25,576 nt of DNA from assembly GCA_012800515.1 (NCBI GenBank), contig JAAZJE010000019.1, positions 1 to 25,576 of the forward strand. Direction: 5' to 3'. Positions 7,981-15,927 of this stretch are shown one piece after another. A program made the translations under genes and the position numbers. The stretch comes from Clostridiaceae bacterium. GTDB taxonomy: Bacteria > Bacillota > Clostridia > Saccharofermentanales > Fastidiosipilaceae. Under the pieces are notes generated by a model that saw only the letters and a program-made list of their open reading frames with translations, was not told the DNA's origin and did no database searches. Each line of letters begins with the position of its first letter. Position 1 is the first letter of the stretch.

Positions 7981-9564
7981 CTAAGGTCTCCCCGCCCATT
8001 TTACCCGGTTTCGGCACTTTTTGCTTACTTCTCCAACCAAATAAAGTGAGCCCCAGACGGCGATCCAGCCGCCGTTTCGGGAATTTTCCCGCCATGCCGC
8101 ATTAATTGCCGAATCGACCTCTGTATGAATATGTACCGGAACACGGCGGTGACGCGGCAACTTGGTCATTTCGGTCTGAATGAATTCAGCCAGCCGTTCG
8201 GCAGGCAGAGCGCGCGGACTCAAAGGCTCGGTACAAACAAAAGTATAATACTCCAAGGAAGGATCCGCCAGAGTTTCGCGGACGATCTCCTGCCAAGGCT
8301 TATCCGCCAGAAATCCCCAGAGAACCGTAAGGCGCTTCCGGTCATCCGGCAGATGTTTCTGCAACGCGGCCAAAGAGGCGCGGAAGGCGGCGGAGCCCTG
8401 GGTATTGTGTGCGCCGTCAACTATTATCAGCGGTTCCGGCAGAACGGACGGTACTCCGCTGTCAGCGGAGCCGCCAAGCGGTGGGATCAGCATCTCGCAA
8501 CGGCAGGGCCAGAATGTCGCTCCCATTCCGACATCAATGGTATCCAACCCTTTCGCGGATTGTGTCAATTCGGGATATGCAATAAAGGCGGCCAGCACGG
8601 CCAGCGCCGTGTTGCCGATCTGATATTGCCCGAGCATAGGCGTACGGAAAACATGCGTTCGCAATGCCTCAAGCCAAGTATCAGTAGCTCCTCTATTCAA
8701 TAGATAATCCTCAAACCCGAGGGGAAGGTTCGCAAAGCAGTAACTTTGTCCTGCGAAATCAGCGGTACCGACTTGCAAACAAGTCGGATCGACAAAAAAT
8801 ATATCCGCTTTTTTAGCTGCGGCTTCGGTAAGCAATTGATTATAGGCCGAGGCTCCTTCGGTTGCATCGACAGAATAAACATGGCGCGGATCAAGGGCGA
8901 CAATCGGAACCCCCGGCCGAAAAATTCCCGCCTTCTCATGCGCGATCTCCGCCATGGTATGACCCAGGCGCTCGCAATGATCATAGCCCAGCGCCGTGAT
9001 CACTACGACTTCCGGCTGCTTGATAATATTGGTTGAATCGAGGCGTCCGCCCAGACCGGTTTCCAGCACAACATAGTCACAGGCATATTTATTGAATTGG
9101 AGAAATGCGATGGTCGTCAAAACTTCGAACATCGTCGGACTGGCTTCCGCAGTTATTTCATTTTCGGTCAGCGCGCTCTTAACCCTTGCCAGGGCTACAT
9201 TAAAATCATCCGGGATTATTTCGCCGATTGAAGGCTCCCGCCGCCATCGCAACACCGATTCCCGGCCGGAAAGAATGCGAATCCGCTCGCCGAATCTTTC
9301 CACAAAGGGGGAGGTATAGAGACCGACCCGGAAATTTGCCGCGGCCAGAATCGAAGTTAATGTTGCCGATGCAGAACCCTTGCCGTTGGTTCCCGCAATG
9401 TGACAATACTTCAAATTGTCCTGCGGATTGCCGAGCGCAGCCAAAAGAACTTCCATCCGTTCCAGACCCAAACGGGTACCGAACCGGCTGAATTTTTCGT
9501 AGGAGATGTCGTATCCCGAATAGGGACTGACCTCATTTTGCTGATAATTTACATCATCGCCCAT
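7981..9564 (-). CDS. folC: Bifunctional folylpolyglutamate synthase / dihydrofolate synthase
   Basis: FolC adds glutamate to dihydropteroate and extends the polyglutamate tail of folates, using ATP. Seen are the P-loop HIAGTNGKGSASA near residue 55, GLYTSPFVERFGERI, the ALGYDHCERLGHTMAEIAHEKAGI Mur-ligase segment, the IGNTALAVLAA helix, and VDGAHN followed by a C-terminal Rossmann-like half. At 527 residues it is about 100 longer than usual; extra sequence lies around residues 235-290 (a Thr/Ala-rich loop) and before VDGAHN (a Gly/Ser/Pro-rich stretch). The family segment before it is WPCRCE rather than the common WPGRxE. The ATG overlaps the GtrA stop by one base. Confidence 0.93.
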   Translation of the reverse strand: MGDDVNYQQNEVSPYSGYDISYEKFSRFGTRLGLERMEVLLAALGNPQDNLKYCHIAGTNGKGSASATLTSILAAANFRVGLYTSPFVERFGERIRILSGRESVLRWRREPSIGEIIPDDFNVALARVKSALTENEITAEASPTMFEVLTTIAFLQFNKYACDYVVLETGLGGRLDSTNIIKQPEVVVITALGYDHCERLGHTMAEIAHEKAGIFRPGVPIVALDPRHVYSVDATEGASAYNQLLTEAAAKKADIFFVDPTCLQVGTADFAGQSYCFANLPLGFEDYLLNRGATDTWLEALRTHVFRTPMLGQYQIGNTALAVLAAFIAYPELTQSAKGLDTIDVGMGATFWPCRCEMLIPPLGGSADSGVPSVLPEPLIIVDGAHNTQGSAAFRASLAALQKHLPDDRKRLTVLWGFLADKPWQEIVRETLADPSLEYYTFVCTEPLSPRALPAERLAEFIQTEMTKLPRHRRVPVHIHTEVDSAINAAWRENSRNGGWIAVWGSLYLVGEVSKKCRNRVKWAGRP

Positions 9565-10481
9565 CAGCGATCCGCCTTCTTTCCGACAAAGATTACCAAT
9601 TTACTGAGAACATAGTTCGCCAGAATGACCAGGATCGCCACTATTATCTTTGCCGGGAAGGAAGCCATACCTAACAGGTCGACCAGGACATAGAGTCCGC
9701 CGTACTCAAAGAGCAAACTGCAGCCCAGACGCGCCGCAAAAAATTTCAGAATCTCGGGAAGAATCGGGCCTTTGCTGCGGAAAACAAAGATCCGGTTCGT
9801 CACATAAGCAAAGAGGACGGCGGCAATGAAGGAGATTGTCTGCGGCAGGACCCATGGAGCAAAGCAGACGATGTCATTTTTATTGAAAAGCTCGTCGCTG
9901 AGTCGGAAAACCACTAGATTTACGATGGTCGTCAGCAAACCGAAAACCAGATACAACGTAAAGTGCCAGGTCAGCGCGCTCAGCAAATAGTTGCCGAGAA
10001 CTATGGCAATAGTCAGCAAGGCGATAAAAATCACGGGTGACAGCTTGAGATCCGGAGCCAAATCGGTCACCAAGAAATGTGTGAAGATATAGCCGCCGGC
10101 GGAAGCCAGCCAACGCAACCAGGCAAAGCCGGTCAATTCACGGCGCTGTTCGGCAGAAACGGAAATATGCGGGGCGACAGGTGAATCTTCCTTGCCCGTA
10201 TGCTGCGGTTCAGCCACTTTCAGTCGACGTACAGCATAAAAGAAAAGGACTCCTCCGGCCAGGACGGTACCGAACAGTACTCCCGGCCAATAGAGAACCG
10301 GGTGCGGAGATTGAAGCAAAACTTCCGGCTTAAAGAGCAGACGTACCAATATGTCGCCCAGGCCGAGCAATATGGTAGCCAGAGCCGGAATGATGGTCTC
10401 CCGGATAATCTCCGGACCGAATAGTCCGGCACGCAAAACTTTGTCCTGTTGGGTGGTGGGATTAATTTCCGATGTTTTCAT
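9564..10481 (-). CDS. GtrA-family membrane protein with an N-terminal membrane extension
   Basis: Residues about 170-300 form a GtrA domain of four helices: a VFGLLTTIVNLVVFRL start, AAVLFAYVTNRIFVF in the middle, KFFAARLG, and the closing VILANYVLSKLVIFVGKK. GtrA proteins are thought to move or hold lipid-linked sugars (undecaprenyl-phosphate glucose in phage GtrA) for surface polysaccharide decoration. The first 170 residues are unusual for the family: two or more further helices (ALATILLGLGDILVRLLF, WPGVLFGTVLAGGVLFFYAV) and a charged loop. The gene lies 1 bp after the surface protein at 10483 and overlaps folC by one base. The neighbourhood agrees with a role in the cell envelope. No glycosyltransferase partner is present here. 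Confidence 0.85.
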   Translation of the reverse strand: MKTSEINPTTQQDKVLRAGLFGPEIIRETIIPALATILLGLGDILVRLLFKPEVLLQSPHPVLYWPGVLFGTVLAGGVLFFYAVRRLKVAEPQHTGKEDSPVAPHISVSAEQRRELTGFAWLRWLASAGGYIFTHFLVTDLAPDLKLSPVIFIALLTIAIVLGNYLLSALTWHFTLYLVFGLLTTIVNLVVFRLSDELFNKNDIVCFAPWVLPQTISFIAAVLFAYVTNRIFVFRSKGPILPEILKFFAARLGCSLLFEYGGLYVLVDLLGMASFPAKIIVAILVILANYVLSKLVIFVGKKADR

Positions 10482-10482
10482 C

Positions 10483-11943
10483 CTAGCGTCTCCGCCGTTT
10501 TCTGGGCCAACGGTTCTTTATAAATGGCCAAAGCAACATTGTAAGTGAGGCGATGATCCCCAATATCAGCACACCGATAATGACACGCAACCAGGTATAG
10601 GTTGCGCTATCGCCGGCAATACCCTCAAGCCTGGAAGTGGTCTCCGTCGGCACATCCGTCTCGCTAATTGACGGTTCCGTCTCACTCGTTGACGGGATCG
10701 TTTCACTTTCCGAGGGTTCCGTCTCGGTCGTTTCCTCCATAGTTTCACTCTCGGTAGTTTCTACATTGCGCTGGATAAACACCCATGTCCCGATTTTGTC
10801 CGTCTCAAAGCTGACCGTATCCTCGGTGACGACAAGAAAAGGTTGCGCCATCATACTGCCGTCCGTACTGCGGTACATAAGCTCCAGATCGGAGGCTTGC
10901 AACTCGCTCAGGGCTATACTGTAGCGGAGCGGCTGGGTCGGCTTCACTTCCGCCCCGTTGAGCATGAATCGCACCGAATACGCCTCGGTAACGGCACCGT
11001 GAATTTTGACTTCTTCGGCCTCAACCGTAAGTTGGGGACGGGCCGTGAAAGCATCGCCGGGAACAACCACGGTCACCCCGTAATCGGAATCTGTAAGGGT
11101 ATACGGCGGGGGCGGAGTCGGCGTCGGTGTCGGCTCGGGCGTCGGTGTCGGCGTTGGCTCCGGCGTTGGTTCCGGCGTTGGCTCCGGCGTTGGTTCCGGC
11201 GTTGGTTCCGGCGTTGGTTCCGGTGTTGGTTCCGGCGTTGGTTCCGGCGTTGGCTCCGGCGTTGGTTCCGGCGTTGGTTCCGGCGTTGGTTCCGGTGTTG
11301 GCTCCGGCGTTGGTGTAGGTTCGGCAGTGGTAGGCGCGGTTATATCGCTCTCCGAGATTACGATTGCATCAGGTCCGTTGGTTTTGACCCATTGAATTTC
11401 AAAAGACTCACCTTCTCTGCGTACAGTTACGCAATCGTCAAGATCATTTTTATCAAAGAGTACAAAGGAATATGTTCCGGCTGAAGACGGATATTTTATT
11501 CCTATCCGGAAAGTGTACGTTCCATTCAAATCGGCCCCACTTCGCAATTCTGCCGTAACTCTCATGGTTGTGCCGTCGACAGTCACATCATTTACGCCGC
11601 CGGGGCTATCCGCACCAATCTTAGTAATCTCCTTTGCACCGGAAAAAGTCGCAGAGAATCTCATTCCTCCAACAGTCACATTTGCCGGATTTAAAACTTC
11701 CACATACGCATATATTTCTACGCTGAAACTCTGGTTTAAGTATGAATAGTCGGGAGCTTTGGCAATCTTTATACCAAGATTCGCCTTCTCCCCCTGAGCG
11801 TAAATAGGGCTTTGAAAAGGATTGAAGCAATCTACGATCACCAGAGCCGCCATAAGCAGTACGGAAAAAAGACACAGAAGCGCGTGCCTTCTGCGCTTCT
11901 TTTTATTCCCGGCGACTGCCGAACCAAAATTATTAGTCAACAT
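10483..11943 (-). CDS. Membrane-anchored surface protein: cohesin-like beta-domain, Pro-Thr-Glu repeat, second beta-domain
   Basis: A 486-residue surface protein. It has a basic signal region with a hydrophobic stretch (about 20-40, ending near YAQGEKA). A beta-rich domain at about 52-198 (NVTVGGMRFSATFSGA) is weakly cohesin-like. A Pro-Thr-Glu linker lies at about 206-282. A second beta-domain follows at about 283-398 (YGVTVVVPGDAF ... VSFETDKIGTWVF), like C-terminal domains of clostridial scaffold and surface proteins. A Thr/Ser/Glu-rich stalk comes next, then a helix (LRVIIGVLILGIIASLTMLLW) and RKRRRR at the inner face. So it should sit in the membrane by its C-terminus. I chose ATG 11943 because AGGAG is 6 nt upstream; the ATG at 11949 has no spacing to the same site. 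The cohesin assignment is tentative. Confidence 0.8.
   Translation of the reverse strand: MLTNNFGSAVAGNKKKRRRHALLCLFSVLLMAALVIVDCFNPFQSPIYAQGEKANLGIKIAKAPDYSYLNQSFSVEIYAYVEVLNPANVTVGGMRFSATFSGAKEITKIGADSPGGVNDVTVDGTTMRVTAELRSGADLNGTYTFRIGIKYPSSAGTYSFVLFDKNDLDDCVTVRREGESFEIQWVKTNGPDAIVISESDITAPTTAEPTPTPEPTPEPTPEPTPEPTPEPTPEPTPEPTPEPTPEPTPEPTPEPTPEPTPEPTPTPTPEPTPTPTPPPPYTLTDSDYGVTVVVPGDAFTARPQLTVEAEEVKIHGAVTEAYSVRFMLNGAEVKPTQPLRYSIALSELQASDLELMYRSTDGSMMAQPFLVVTEDTVSFETDKIGTWVFIQRNVETTESETMEETTETEPSESETIPSTSETEPSISETDVPTETTSRLEGIAGDSATYTWLRVIIGVLILGIIASLTMLLWPFIKNRWPRKRRRR
11149..11304 (-). repeat. 12-bp tandem repeat coding for Pro-Thr-Pro-Glu units
   Basis: Thirteen full copies of a 12-bp unit (plus strand CGGCGTTGGTTC, with C/T changes at a few positions) lie inside the surface-protein gene, followed by a partial copy. 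Each copy encodes four residues, EPTP in register. Copies are nearly identical at the DNA level, including silent positions, which indicates recent slippage or unequal exchange; copy number may vary between strains. Confidence 0.95.
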
Positions 11944-11945
11944 TA

Positions 11946-12833
11946 TCATCTCCTTTTAGTATCGATACTCTTGTCATCTTTCTGCCGACGATAGTTCATA
12001 TAGACTAATACGCCAAGAATCAGTATCAAAACCACCACTATAATAAGCAATACAGAGTTTATATTTGAAGCTGTTTTTTTCTTTTCTTCGCTTATGTCCG
12101 GAGTCCCGGTCATTGATTTTTCCGTATCGACAGTTGTTTGACCCTCAGTATCGGTCACAATGGTCTTCTCAATTATAGTTGAGGTTGAAATCTCCGATTC
12201 GGAGGGCAACGTTTCGGTATCGGACGGTACACTTTCCGATGTGCCGTCACTTGTAGAATCGGCAGAAGTTTCCGTACTACCGGAGGAGTCAAAAGGTGTG
12301 GTCAATGTCGGAGCCTGGGTCGCAGCCCGAACGGAATATACATTTGACCAAGTAGGCGCCTCGGACCGGATATCCAGGGGAATTTCTCCGCGAAAGTCAG
12401 CATATGTGTAATATATATTGCCTTCACCCTTATTTAACGCTTTAAATTCCAAACGCAAAAGCACCGACTGCCCGGCCTTAATTATCGGAGCAGCATCCCC
12501 CGCTCTATACGTTATTTCTATCTCACCTTCACCTCGATGTGTCAACGTATGTTTAGTCGAACCATTCTCCATAACGGCCTCCGGCTCAACAAAAGATCGC
12601 TCCGGAAAACGCAGAATTACACTGAACGAAGTTATGTCTATCGGTGTATTTAATACCAGGTCAAGGGACAGGGTTTCTCCTTCATAAACGGATTTTTCAC
12701 CCTTCAAATACAGAGTGCCCGGCGGTCCCTCCATAGCGGAAAGAGGTGTCACGCTTAATGTAAACAGAAGAACAAGAAGAACTACCACCATGTGTACCCT
12801 TTTATTTTGTGAGATAAACAAGTCAGCAAACAT
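11946..12833 (-). CDS. Membrane-anchored cohesin-like protein
   Basis: A 295-residue exported protein. Residues about 13-33 are a signal peptide (ending TPLSAMEG). Residues about 38-170 form one beta-rich domain with the cohesin pattern: GTLYLKGEKSVYEGETLSLD at the start, an ITSFSVILRFPE strand pair (compare cohesin igxxxfxlxYD), a VLLRLEFKAL strand, and a G-x-x-I-Y-Y-T-Y-A-D segment near the end. A Ser/Thr/Glu-rich stalk (about 175-255) leads to a C-terminal helix (VLLIIVVVLILILGVLVYM) and a basic tail, so the domain would face outward from the membrane. AAGGAG stands 8 nt before the ATG. It begins 12 bp after the dockerin-bearing glucosaminidase and overlaps the next gene's region. The cohesin call is from pattern only and needs a profile search. 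Confidence 0.75.
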   Translation of the reverse strand: MFADLFISQNKRVHMVVVLLVLLFTLSVTPLSAMEGPPGTLYLKGEKSVYEGETLSLDLVLNTPIDITSFSVILRFPERSFVEPEAVMENGSTKHTLTHRGEGEIEITYRAGDAAPIIKAGQSVLLRLEFKALNKGEGNIYYTYADFRGEIPLDIRSEAPTWSNVYSVRAATQAPTLTTPFDSSGSTETSADSTSDGTSESVPSDTETLPSESEISTSTIIEKTIVTDTEGQTTVDTEKSMTGTPDISEEKKKTASNINSVLLIIVVVLILILGVLVYMNYRRQKDDKSIDTKRR

Positions 12834-12845
12834 CGGTGATTCTCC

Positions 12846-14882
12846 TTACTGCGACAATTCTGTGATTCGCAATAAATGCTCTTTGATCATCAACCAATCC
12901 GTGAGGTTTATTCTACCATCGTGATTCACGTCGGCGGCGTCAAAAGCCAACTTGTTCGCAAGTGGATCAATCACTTGTATTCTTAGCAGATGTTCCTTAA
13001 CAATCAGCCAATCCGTCAAATTGACCCTGCCGTCATTATTGATATCTCCCGGACGATGCGGCTTCGGGGTCGGCGTAGGTGTCGGGGTCGGTTTCGGCGT
13101 CGGAGTCGGCGTAGCTGTCGGGCGCGACGTGGGCTTCGGAGTAGGCGTTGCTTTTTGAGTAGGGGTAACCGCCGGATTTGTCGGTATCGTCGACGTAGGC
13201 GTACCCTCTTCTGCCGGGTCCGACGTTGAGGTGGAATCCGTCGCGGAGGTCGGAGTCGGCGTCAGAGTCGGTTTCGGAGTCGGAGTCACCTTAGGCGTGG
13301 GAGTCGGCGTCGGTGAAGGTGTCGGCGTCGGCGTAGGTGTAGGTGTCGGATAGGGTTGCGGCTTAGCCGGGCGACCCGGATATACCGGAATTTTAAAGTT
13401 TATATGACCCGAGTGCGTATTACTGTTTTTGTACGAAGTGTAGTATCGTGCGGCTTCAGTATCAGGGGCCTGGATATTCTGCATATACTGGTGCCAGTAG
13501 GCCGGTCTCTCACCCCGTACGTTGAACTTCTGAAAATACATCGTATCTTGGCCATAGCGGTCGATATAGTTTTGGCGCAGTATGCGTGCGCCGCCGATCG
13601 TGGCACGCTCATAGCTCGTCCAGGGGAAAAGGAAGTATTCTTTCTGCTCATCCGTCATACGTGAACCGCCGTCACGGGCGTAAATTGCCGCGTGCAGACG
13701 AACCAGTCCGGGAACATCGCTGGAACCGACACCGAGATTGTACAGATTATAGTATCGCTCCTCCGGCTCCGGGATCGGGACGGGTGGATCCAATTGCAAA
13801 TTAGCCAAAGCCTCGGCCAGCGGCTCCGGTAATTCCTCACCCTCCTCCAGCGTGGCCTGATACCTGGTTATTTCCTCCAGTTGCTCTTCGGCGGTCATAA
13901 ATGAGAGACTGTCACTGGTCGGAAAAAGCGGCGGCCAATTCGGATCAATACCGCCGCGAGCCGAGTTTGACAGGCTGTGCGGCCATACTCCGACCTCCTG
14001 ACGAATTCGTGAGGCAATCATATAAGCGCTTATATTTGTTTCGGTAGCCGCCTGGATGATATAGGGAGCCAAGGCGAGCAGGGCATTGTTGGTCCGCATG
14101 ATATATTCAACGCCCTGAAGTGTTTGGGCTCCGTTAAGAATACCGATATCTTCAAAACGAAAAATCTTCTCTTCGGTCAGAAAATTGCGCGGGTCGATAT
14201 AGTAGCGCACGGTCGCCTCGCTGGCCGCCATCCAGTGCGGCGAATCGTAGACCTTGGTGTGCTTGACCAGATGATAATTGCCGTCTATGTAGGAAACCAG
14301 GTTGCGGTTTTCCGGATTCAATTCATGGTACAGCACCGTATTCCAATCCGGAATTATGTCCACCCGCTCAAAAGTCCACTCCGGATAGCGGGCCTTGAGA
14401 ATCGCCAGGGGTTGACGGTAATCCTCCGGGAAGCTCAGTACGTCATCGCTGTATTCTTCTCCATCGGCGATCGGTACGAGACGGACGATCGGTAACAAAT
14501 TGACGTCGGCAAAAATATAGGCCGACTTGTTTTGGAAAGTTATGTTGTACCACTTGTCGCCGCGGTCTCCGACCTGCTGGCCGATCACCGTCGCCAAAAC
14601 CGTAAAACGCTGTCCCTGAGTCGTATAGCCCAGAGTGGTCGAGGTGGTATTGGGCTCGGAACGAATCCGAAAATTCATGGTGTCCGTGCGGCGAACCTCG
14701 ATGGTTTCGCCCGCGGAAGCCAAAACCCCGTAAACGAGTTTTTCTTCGAAGGCGGCGGCGTTATTGATATAGGGACGGAAAGCAAACATTGCGGCCAACA
14801 GGATAACGAATATACCCAGGGCAACGATCCGACGCCTTTGGGTATTATTCAGACCGACTACAGATTTAACTCTGTTTTGCAT
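12846..14882 (-). CDS. Secreted SH3/glucosaminidase with C-terminal dockerin
   Basis: A 678-residue exported protein. A signal or signal-anchor lies at about 19-36, with a possible cleavage after NNAAA. A bacterial SH3 domain (about 60-130; FRIRSEPNTTSTTLG) follows. A glucosaminidase-type domain covers about 150-505, with FPEDYRQPLAILKARYPEWT, the YIDPRNFLTEEKIFRFED segment, ASRIRQEVG (E296 is the candidate catalytic acid), YYNLYNLGVG, GGARILRQNYIDRYGQDTMY and HQYMQNIQAP. This family hydrolyses N-acetylglucosaminyl bonds in peptidoglycan. A Pro/Thr linker (about 510-608) leads to a dockerin at 612-678: two calcium-loop segments (D613 and D651) of the form DxNxDGRxNLTDWL, each followed by KEHLLRI. 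AAGGAG is 8 nt before the ATG. It is the first gene of the cluster, so it is made together with the anchored cohesin-like protein. Confidence 0.9.
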   Translation of the reverse strand: MQNRVKSVVGLNNTQRRRIVALGIFVILLAAMFAFRPYINNAAAFEEKLVYGVLASAGETIEVRRTDTMNFRIRSEPNTTSTTLGYTTQGQRFTVLATVIGQQVGDRGDKWYNITFQNKSAYIFADVNLLPIVRLVPIADGEEYSDDVLSFPEDYRQPLAILKARYPEWTFERVDIIPDWNTVLYHELNPENRNLVSYIDGNYHLVKHTKVYDSPHWMAASEATVRYYIDPRNFLTEEKIFRFEDIGILNGAQTLQGVEYIMRTNNALLALAPYIIQAATETNISAYMIASRIRQEVGVWPHSLSNSARGGIDPNWPPLFPTSDSLSFMTAEEQLEEITRYQATLEEGEELPEPLAEALANLQLDPPVPIPEPEERYYNLYNLGVGSSDVPGLVRLHAAIYARDGGSRMTDEQKEYFLFPWTSYERATIGGARILRQNYIDRYGQDTMYFQKFNVRGERPAYWHQYMQNIQAPDTEAARYYTSYKNSNTHSGHINFKIPVYPGRPAKPQPYPTPTPTPTPTPSPTPTPTPKVTPTPKPTLTPTPTSATDSTSTSDPAEEGTPTSTIPTNPAVTPTQKATPTPKPTSRPTATPTPTPKPTPTPTPTPKPHRPGDINNDGRVNLTDWLIVKEHLLRIQVIDPLANKLAFDAADVNHDGRINLTDWLMIKEHLLRITELSQ

Positions 14883-14968
14883 CCAATAAACTCCTTAACG
14901 GCCGCCCGGGCAAGCAAATATATCGCCGGGAAGCCGCCGCTCATTTACAATAACTCTTTCCGGAGGTT

Positions 14969-14977
14969 ATTATAACA
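14969..14977 (-). promoter_or_regulatory. Extended -10 promoter element of the glucosaminidase cluster
   Basis: The minus strand reads TGTTATAAT, an exact extended -10 (TGnTATAAT), 87 bp before the glucosaminidase ATG. Its first base is also the first base of the divergent rluD start codon, and it follows the rluD ribosome site closely, so transcription of the two units could interfere. No clear -35 is seen. Confidence 0.45.
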
Positions 14978-15927
14978 TGCAGGTTAAGTGCATGAGATTA
15001 CAAATCGATATCAAAACCAAGGACGCCGGGCGTAATATAGCGCAAATTCTGCGCCGCCGCGCCGGAATTTCCTCTCGACTCCTAAAACGCTTGCGCTACG
15101 GCGGCATACTGCTACTCAACGGGCAACCGGCTCGACTTATTGATCAGGTTTACGCCGATGATTTGCTGGAGTTCGCTTTCCCAGATGAACCGGATATCGA
15201 ATACCACTTCCCCTCGCAGACCGAGGCTCCAATTCTCTGGCAGGATGAGTGGCTGATGGTCTGTGCAAAACCCGCCGGTCTGTTGACCCATCCGGACAGC
15301 GATCCGAACCGACCCGCTCTGACCACACTCTGGCCGGAGGCCGATCTACGACCGGTATCACGTCTGGATCGCGATACCAGCGGCCTGGTACTGCTCGCGA
15401 AAAATGCCTATGCCCATTCCCGTCTCGCCGCCGTCATCCCCTCCATTCACCGCCTCTATCTGACCTTTGTTTACGGTGGTCCGCACTCCGCTGAGGGCAG
15501 CGGGATCATTGATTTGCCCATAGCCCGACGCCCGGGTAGCCTCATTGAGCGGATGACGGACCCGGACGGTCAACCGGCGCGTACCGCCTGGCGCCGACTG
15601 CGATCCTGGCGGACCGACTCCGCTCCGGATGACAGCGACGGGCTCGTCACTCTGCTCGCCTGCCGACTCCTCAGCGGCCGTACCCATCAGATTCGTGTCC
15701 ACTGTCGGGCAGTCGGTTGGCCGCTGGTCGGCGAGACGCTCTACACCGACCGCAAATCGCGCCGCAACGTCTTGCAATACATCGTCTCACGCCAAGCTCT
15801 CCATGCCGCGGAGCTGAAATTCTTTCACCCTTTCACGGGTGAACATATAGTAATCCGCGAGCCTTTGCCCGCGGACTTGCGAAATCTACACAACTTTTTG
15901 GAAGAAAATTATACCCGTCGCGACTGA
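14977..15927 (+). CDS. RluD-type 23S rRNA pseudouridine synthase
   Basis: The enzyme isomerises uridines in large-subunit rRNA, probably in the helix 69 or RluC-type sites; which one cannot be decided from sequence. Residues about 1-75 look like the S4 RNA-binding domain (AGISSRLLKRLRYGGILLLNG). The catalytic domain carries the Asp motif RLDRDTSGLVLLAKN, then LLSGRTHQIRVHCRAVGWPLVGETLY and a C-terminal LHAAELKFFHPFTGE. At 316 residues it is of normal length. CGGAGGT stands 9 nt before the ATG; an ATG five codons later is less well placed. It runs against recN, and the two coding regions overlap for 19 bp at their 3' ends. Confidence 0.92.
   Translation: MQVKCMRLQIDIKTKDAGRNIAQILRRRAGISSRLLKRLRYGGILLLNGQPARLIDQVYADDLLEFAFPDEPDIEYHFPSQTEAPILWQDEWLMVCAKPAGLLTHPDSDPNRPALTTLWPEADLRPVSRLDRDTSGLVLLAKNAYAHSRLAAVIPSIHRLYLTFVYGGPHSAEGSGIIDLPIARRPGSLIERMTDPDGQPARTAWRRLRSWRTDSAPDDSDGLVTLLACRLLSGRTHQIRVHCRAVGWPLVGETLYTDRKSRRNVLQYIVSRQALHAAELKFFHPFTGEHIVIREPLPADLRNLHNFLEENYTRRD

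Noticed and set aside
11149..11316. CRISPR-like array
   Set aside because: The 12-bp units are directly adjacent with no spacers, in frame, and encode a Pro-rich linker.
10843..11484. Plus-strand frame rich in Trp-Arg-Arg repeats (213 codons)
   Set aside because: It is the antisense of the Pro-Thr-Glu repeat; the minus-strand gene has signal, domains, anchor and ribosome site.
10483..14882. A classic cellulosome cluster
   Set aside because: No glycoside hydrolase for plant polymers, carbohydrate-binding module or multi-cohesin scaffoldin is seen; the only dockerin client is a peptidoglycan-type enzyme.
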